Part shown: one piece after another, positions 59,133 to 64,000 of the stretch
Numbering within the stretch: position 1 is the first letter of the stretch
Layout: every line of letters starts with the position of its first letter
Assembly: GCA_003222895.1 (NCBI GenBank)
Contig: QHXI01000078.1
Coordinates: 1 to 64,000, forward strand
Reading direction: 5' to 3'
Length of the DNA: 64,000 nucleotides
DNA from: Acidobacteriota bacterium
Lineage (GTDB): Bacteria; Acidobacteriota; Blastocatellia; Pyrinomonadales; Pyrinomonadaceae
Notes under the pieces: model-generated
Told to the model about the DNA's origin: nothing
Databases searched by the model: none
The model's input: only the letters and a program-made list of their open reading frames with translations
Position numbers and translations under genes: made by a program

Positions 59133-60314
59133 CTACGGCTTGGCGGCGGCCGCCGGCATTTTGAACTTCGAATCATCGACCGGCACGTTGATCTTCACTT
59201 CGGTGAACGTCCGCGTTGAAGTTGGATTACCTGCCTCGACTGTCGCTGAGCGACCGACGAATGCGAACTTCACACCATCGAGGTCGCGGTAATCCTCAAA
59301 GTCCACCTGGTCGGGGATTAGACCGATCACCGTTGTCAGGATCGTTACGCGCCGCAGCAGCAAACCCGTCGTTGCATCAAAATACAATCTCATGCGCCGG
59401 CCGTCTGTGGTCTGGCCATCGAGAACATAAACATCGCGATCGTTGAGCTTGTCTCTGCGAACTCTGGGTGGCCGCGAGTATTGCGCTTTCAGGTTGATGA
59501 AACTGAACAGACTATTTGCGGCGCGAAAGTTGGCTAATTCAACCCCGCTGATTTCTCGCACGCCAAACTTGTCCGGGCCGGACTGATAGAGTTCAAACTG
59601 AAAAGAGTTTCCGTTGGCTTGAGCAATCGTTCCCTTCGCGACCCGCGAAGTCAGTTTGTCGACGGCGCCTTGTCCACCTATTGCCGCGACGTATTTGTTG
59701 AAAATGTCGTCGGCCGAAGGCAATGCGGGCGTAGGAACTGGCGATGCTTGCGCCGCGGCGCCTGGAGTTCCCGCGCCAGTTGGTGCTGCGCCGGCGCTAC
59801 GGTTCGCCGGAGGAGGCGATGGCAACGGCAATGGCAAAGTCGGCAGTGATTGTGGAGTGTTTCGCCCACGATGACAGGTGTAGCAGGCTATTGGGTCCAG
59901 TTTAAGACCGGCCAATGTCTTGTTCGTGTCCAACACTAGTCTGATCATCTCGCGCGCGGTGTTCTTCTCTGGCTTTGTGTCCGAAGCATAATCCCACTGG
60001 CCCTGATTGTTCACGTGGCAGAAATTGCAGCGGCGGCCCATTGAAGCTGCGAAATAATTCATCACCGGAATAAGCTGTGACGCCGGCATTCCGTTCAGAA
60101 TTTTGATGTTCTTCTCGACCTGCTCAACGGTTGGCTCTTGCGAAGCAGTGCTCACGGGCGTTTGCGCGGGCTTCGGCGCGCCCAGCGCGAACGAGGAATT
60201 CGCAAACTGTTTCTGAACTGGGAAAGATTTTTGAGCGCGCACGCGCGTAATTACGACGAAGGCCGTGGCGCAGGCCAGGCTGACGATGACAAGTCGCAGG
60301 ACGTTAAGTTTCAT
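59133..60314 (-). CDS. Secreted c-type cytochrome resembling the photosynthetic reaction-centre cytochrome c subunit domain
   Basis: Signal peptide; MNYFAASMGRRCNFCHVNNQGQWDYASDTKPEKNTAREMIRLV...PIACYTCHRGRNTPQ (two CxxCH). Confidence 0.82.
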   Translation of the reverse strand: MKLNVLRLVIVSLACATAFVVITRVRAQKSFPVQKQFANSSFALGAPKPAQTPVSTASQEPTVEQVEKNIKILNGMPASQLIPVMNYFAASMGRRCNFCHVNNQGQWDYASDTKPEKNTAREMIRLVLDTNKTLAGLKLDPIACYTCHRGRNTPQSLPTLPLPLPSPPPANRSAGAAPTGAGTPGAAAQASPVPTPALPSADDIFNKYVAAIGGQGAVDKLTSRVAKGTIAQANGNSFQFELYQSGPDKFGVREISGVELANFRAANSLFSFINLKAQYSRPPRVRRDKLNDRDVYVLDGQTTDGRRMRLYFDATTGLLLRRVTILTTVIGLIPDQVDFEDYRDLDGVKFAFVGRSATVEAGNPTSTRTFTEVKINVPVDDSKFKMPAAAAKP

Positions 60315-60447
60315 TTTCGCTCCGATAGTTATGCTGTCGCATGAAATTAGATAGACAAAGTCAGGGAAGACTAACGGCCCGGATCTTATAGACTGAAAGC
60401 GGCGAATGATGCAAATAGCAGAAGAGCATAACAGCGCCAAAACAAAA

Positions 60448-60476
60448 AACACCCGGCAAGACTCACCGGGTGTTTG
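60448..60476 (-). terminator. Rho-independent terminator of the 60499..61722 gene
   Basis: AAACACCCGG/CCGGGTGTTT stem followed by TTTTTTG on the minus strand. Confidence 0.85.
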
Positions 60477-60498
60477 GCTAAAGCATTATCGATCGGCG

Positions 60499-61722
60499 CT
60501 ATCGTTTGCGCGCGTGATTCTCTTTCGCTTTCATTAGCACGTCGAGCGACTGATAAATCTGCAGGTAGAGTTGCGTCTCGCGCGGAATTAAGGTGCGCCA
60601 ACCGCTGCCGGCGCGACGAATGTATCCAGGAATCTTTGCCGCGTTCGAGTTGTAACCGGCCGCCACGAGTTCAGTGACCGTCGCCTGCTTCGCAGTAAGC
60701 GCGCTCTGCACGTCTTCATTTGCCGACAAATCATTCCAGGTATCCTGCATGTAAAGCAGCATTGCTTCCAGCGCGTTGCCGTGATTGCGCATGCCGACGA
60801 CGAAGTCAGGATTCAATCCGACGCCTGGATGACGCTGCCGCATCAGCGCGTAACTCCAGGGAATCATCTGCACCATGCCGCCGGCGCCGGCTGAGCTGAC
60901 TGAATAGCGATAAGTGTCGAGTTCGTTCAGCGCATAGAGCGTGTAAATCTCTTCGAACAGCGCAATGCGATTTTCATTGCGGAAGCGATCGTGATCGACG
61001 TGCTCGACGACGCACAGTCGTTTTGCAATTTCGACCAGGTTTGGGGCGATTGGATTGCCGCGTTCGCGCAACCGCTTCGCGGCGAGATCGATCATCGCAT
61101 TGACGTACGTCTGGCCGGTCTTCATCAACTCCGGCGACAACAGAGCCGGATGCGCCGACGTGTAGTAGGCCATTTCCTTGAACACGCCGCGGCGCTCGAT
61201 CGGGAACTCAACCGCCAAAGGCAGGAGCGAACGGTTTTGATTATCGAAGATGTTGACGGCCGTGTTGACGCCGTTTGCGCGGACAATTCGCACCTGAACA
61301 GGCAGGCCGAGTGAACTAATCGCTGAAACTTGAGAACCTTTTGTCAGGAAAGTGCGCTTGTCGACGCGAATCAAATGAATCTTGGACGTTTCCGGCATCA
61401 CCGCCGCCACCGTCACGTATTCGATCGAAGGCGTCATCGCCGTCAAAACCGGACGTGCTTTCATCAACCTTTCAGCTTCATTAATGCGCAGGCGCAAACG
61501 ATTCGGCGAAAGATGACGCGAGTTTTCCCCGCGCCGATCTTCATCCTGAGCCGATCGATTCGAGACGTTCGCAGGCTCCTGGTACTTCGAAGTCTGGGCT
61601 CGCGTGGCGGCAACCAAACGCGGACGAGTTTCGGATTTGATCGATCGCGGTTGTTGAGCTTGAGCCGTGCCGGTGACCGAGAGTACAAACGCAAAAAGGA
61701 TTAGACTGGAGGGCAGTTTCAT
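60499..61722 (-). CDS. Secreted lytic-transglycosylase-like protein
   Basis: Signal peptide; EEIYTLYALNELDTYRYSVSSAGAGGMVQMIPWSYALMRQRHP. Confidence 0.65.
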   Translation of the reverse strand: MKLPSSLILFAFVLSVTGTAQAQQPRSIKSETRPRLVAATRAQTSKYQEPANVSNRSAQDEDRRGENSRHLSPNRLRLRINEAERLMKARPVLTAMTPSIEYVTVAAVMPETSKIHLIRVDKRTFLTKGSQVSAISSLGLPVQVRIVRANGVNTAVNIFDNQNRSLLPLAVEFPIERRGVFKEMAYYTSAHPALLSPELMKTGQTYVNAMIDLAAKRLRERGNPIAPNLVEIAKRLCVVEHVDHDRFRNENRIALFEEIYTLYALNELDTYRYSVSSAGAGGMVQMIPWSYALMRQRHPGVGLNPDFVVGMRNHGNALEAMLLYMQDTWNDLSANEDVQSALTAKQATVTELVAAGYNSNAAKIPGYIRRAGSGWRTLIPRETQLYLQIYQSLDVLMKAKENHARKR

Positions 61723-61807
61723 GATGACGAAATTTCAAGAAGGAGTTCTTCGCGGGAGTTCGAAGACGACCTCAGATTCGCGTAACGACACGCGCTTGTC
61801 AACCACT

Positions 61808-61939
61808 TTTTTTCTGGAAGATCGCGCGATCTTTTCCAGAATTTTTCTGGAAGATCACGACGCAATTTCCAAAAACGTTTTGGAAGGTTCGAAGGCGATT
61901 TCCAGAATTATTCTGGAACATATTACGTGCTGTTCCAAC
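61808..61939. repeat. Four 33-bp direct repeats built from TTCTGGAA/TTCCAGAA palindromes
   Basis: Units 61808-61840, 61841-61873, 61874-61906, 61907-61939. Confidence 0.88.
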
Positions 61940-61976
61940 TTTTTCCAAACGCGCAAAAACACAAGTGAGAACGCGC

Positions 61977-63029
61977 TCATCGATCGCGTTTGAGCAATTG
62001 TTGTTCCAACTCTTTCACGCGATCTTTTAGTTCTTTCAATTCGTCGCGCATCGCCGGAACGCGGCTGAGATGAGCATTTAAACGTTTGTATTCGTCGAGC
62101 GGTTGAATAGGAATGCCCCACCAAACTCCGGGACGGACAATCTTCCCGGGCAGAACTCCCGCCTTCGACCCAATGACGGCGCCGCTCTGCACGCGAATGT
62201 GATCGCCGAATCCGACCTGGCCACCGATCACGCAATCATCTTCGATCGTAACGCTGCCGCTGATTCCCGTTTGGGCGGCGATCACCACGCGCTCGCCGAT
62301 GTCGCAGTTGTGCCCCACATGAACCATGTTATCGAGCTTTGTTCCACGGCCTATGCGCGTTAGACCTAACGCGCCGCGATCAACCGTCGTGTTCGCGCCC
62401 AATTCGACATCGTCTTCGATCACAACCGTGCCGATCTGCGGAAACTTGTGATAGCCCATGTCACTGCGAACATATCCGAATCCATCTGCGCCGATAACCA
62501 CGCCGGCGTGAAGAATTACCCGGTCACCGATTGTCACGCCGTCTTCGAGGAACACGTTTGGATGAATGACGCAATCAGCACCGACGGTTACGTTGTCGCC
62601 AAGTTTTGCGCCGGCTCGAATTTGAGTTCCCGATCCGACCGTAGAATTTTCGCCGACGCAGACAAAAGCGCCGATGAAGACTTCGAGAGCGATGTCCGCA
62701 GTTTCAGCGATGACTGCGGATTGATGAATTTCCGGCTCGCGCTGCTTCGGTGGGTGCAAGACTTCAGCAATTAATGCGAAGGCCAGCTTTGGATTCTTAA
62801 CCGCAATCTGGCAGCGAAGTGACAAGCTCGAATTTTCCGGCACGATCAGGCACGAAGCCCGACTGTTGGTCGCTGCTTCGAAAAACTTTTCATCTTCGAC
62901 ATACGAGATATCGCCTTTAGCGGCGGTGTCGAGACTTGCAACCCGTTGAATTTGCGTCTCGGCCTTGCCGGCAACTCGGCCGCCGACAAGCGCCGCGAGT
63001 TCGGAAACTGACTTTGCTGATTGACTCAT
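61977..63029 (-). CDS. lpxD: UDP-3-O-(3-hydroxyacyl)glucosamine N-acyltransferase
   Basis: Left-handed beta-helix hexapeptides; GVVIGADGFGYVRSDMGYHKFPQIGTVVIEDDVELGANTTVDRGALGLTRIGRGTKLDNMVHVGHNC. Confidence 0.96.
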   Translation of the reverse strand: MSQSAKSVSELAALVGGRVAGKAETQIQRVASLDTAAKGDISYVEDEKFFEAATNSRASCLIVPENSSLSLRCQIAVKNPKLAFALIAEVLHPPKQREPEIHQSAVIAETADIALEVFIGAFVCVGENSTVGSGTQIRAGAKLGDNVTVGADCVIHPNVFLEDGVTIGDRVILHAGVVIGADGFGYVRSDMGYHKFPQIGTVVIEDDVELGANTTVDRGALGLTRIGRGTKLDNMVHVGHNCDIGERVVIAAQTGISGSVTIEDDCVIGGQVGFGDHIRVQSGAVIGSKAGVLPGKIVRPGVWWGIPIQPLDEYKRLNAHLSRVPAMRDELKELKDRVKELEQQLLKRDR

Positions 63030-63302
63030 GTGGATGCTGAATTCGAGGCCAGATAGTACAACGTCCTTACCACATTGGCGAAGTGTGAATCGATTCGAGA
63101 ACTGTGAAAAATACTGAGGTTTTATGTGAAGAGTCCGTGAAGAGCACCGACGGGCGGCCTTTTGTCTTGCCATGTTCGACCCGGCAAACTATCATGGCTC
63201 GAGTTGTTCATAGCTTAATCGATTGACGACGGTCATAAATTCATCAGCTTTGCGAACCATAGCAGCGTCTAACTGCGTTTAGAAACAAGAGGAGAGCTTT
63301 CA

Positions 63303-64000
63303 TTGTTCAGCGATCAATTTCGCCGCGGCGAGTCCGACAAGAATAAGTTAGCCGGGTTGACCGGTTCGAAAATCATTTCGACGTTGTCGGACGTCGCTTG
63401 GAAAGCATTCCAATCCGTTAACAAGCTGCTGCCCGAAGGCGAGGCTATTCGGCCCAAATGGGCGCCCGGGCCGCTGCTAAAATCCTACGAACGAACCGCG
63501 CCGCCACTTGGTTTTCCCAGAGAGACTGACTCGCTTTGTCCGCGCTGCGTGAAGGAAGTGCGCACCGCCGTGATTACTGGCGAAACGACGCTCGAGACGT
63601 TGATGCACCAGCATCCCGGCGAACTCAAAGCGCAGATTCTCGAAGAGAACGGCCAAGTCATTATGCGCAAGACTTGCCCGAAGCACGGCGAGTTCACGGA
63701 CGTGATGGCTACCGATCCGGCCTTCCTCGAAAGAATTGAATCGCTCTTCTTCGGTCGCGACTTTCGCGCCGCTGAAGACGCCAACGTTCACAAGCATGGA
63801 ACGTCGAACATCAAGTTCGGTCGCGGCGCGGTACTGACAGTTGACCTAACGAATCGGTGCAACATGATGTGCGACCCGTGCTTCATGGATGCAAACCAGG
63901 TCGGCTATGTGCACGAACCGACTTTCGAAGATACGAAAGCAATTCTCGATCGCGCAGTTTCATTCAAACCAAAACGACAAGTCATTATTCTTTTCTCGGG
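63303..64000 (+). CDS. Radical SAM protein with Cys-rich N-terminus (Mj0619/Tes-like), 3' end outside window
   Basis: Open from TTG 63303 (AGAGGAG RBS) to window end; CPRCVKE...CPKHGEF...LTNRCNMMCDPCFMDANQVGYVHEPTFED. Confidence 0.82.
   Translation, partial: MFSDQFRRGESDKNKLAGLTGSKIISTLSDVAWKAFQSVNKLLPEGEAIRPKWAPGPLLKSYERTAPPLGFPRETDSLCPRCVKEVRTAVITGETTLETLMHQHPGELKAQILEENGQVIMRKTCPKHGEFTDVMATDPAFLERIESLFFGRDFRAAEDANVHKHGTSNIKFGRGAVLTVDLTNRCNMMCDPCFMDANQVGYVHEPTFEDTKAILDRAVSFKPKRQVIILFS

Noticed and set aside
61808-61939. CRISPR-like 33-bp repeats
   Set aside because: Units abut directly and diverge internally; no repeat-spacer alternation and no cas genes.

Overview
This window looks like a chromosomal segment from an Acidobacteria-like (Blastocatellia/Pyrinomonadaceae-type) bacterium; that lineage guess is inference from gene content and style only. 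It is mostly housekeeping and metabolic genes: acs, carA, lepB, HU, yacG, pyk, ABC/FtsX exporter, hutU/hutH, tadA, two tRNA-Ser, SRP RNA, dnaX, leuABCD, kynU/kynA with a benzoate-type CoA ligase, an NtrC regulator with a hybrid kinase, an HD-GYP/GGDEF protein, lpxD, and a radical SAM protein cut by the window end. The most unusual signal is intergenic. About a dozen loci carry degenerate tandem repeats with a strict 7-nt phase. The heptamer differs from locus to locus (GATTAGA, TTTCAAG, GGATGAA, ATTGCCG, CAAT-type, CCCTAAC-type), and most loci consist of two facing arms of opposite polarity. The arrays often fill an intergenic gap from stop codon to start codon, and one array has replaced the conserved N-terminus of leuC. 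Other repeat-type elements are a 166-bp element with perfect 43-bp terminal inverted repeats, a 77-bp compound-hairpin element, 33-bp palindromic iterons upstream of a lytic-transglycosylase-like gene, REP-like units, and palindromic units embedded in frame in a DUF1800 protein. A metallothionein-like small gene missing from the ORF track and several decayed or frameshifted genes were also found. All calls come from reading the sequence; no database search was run.
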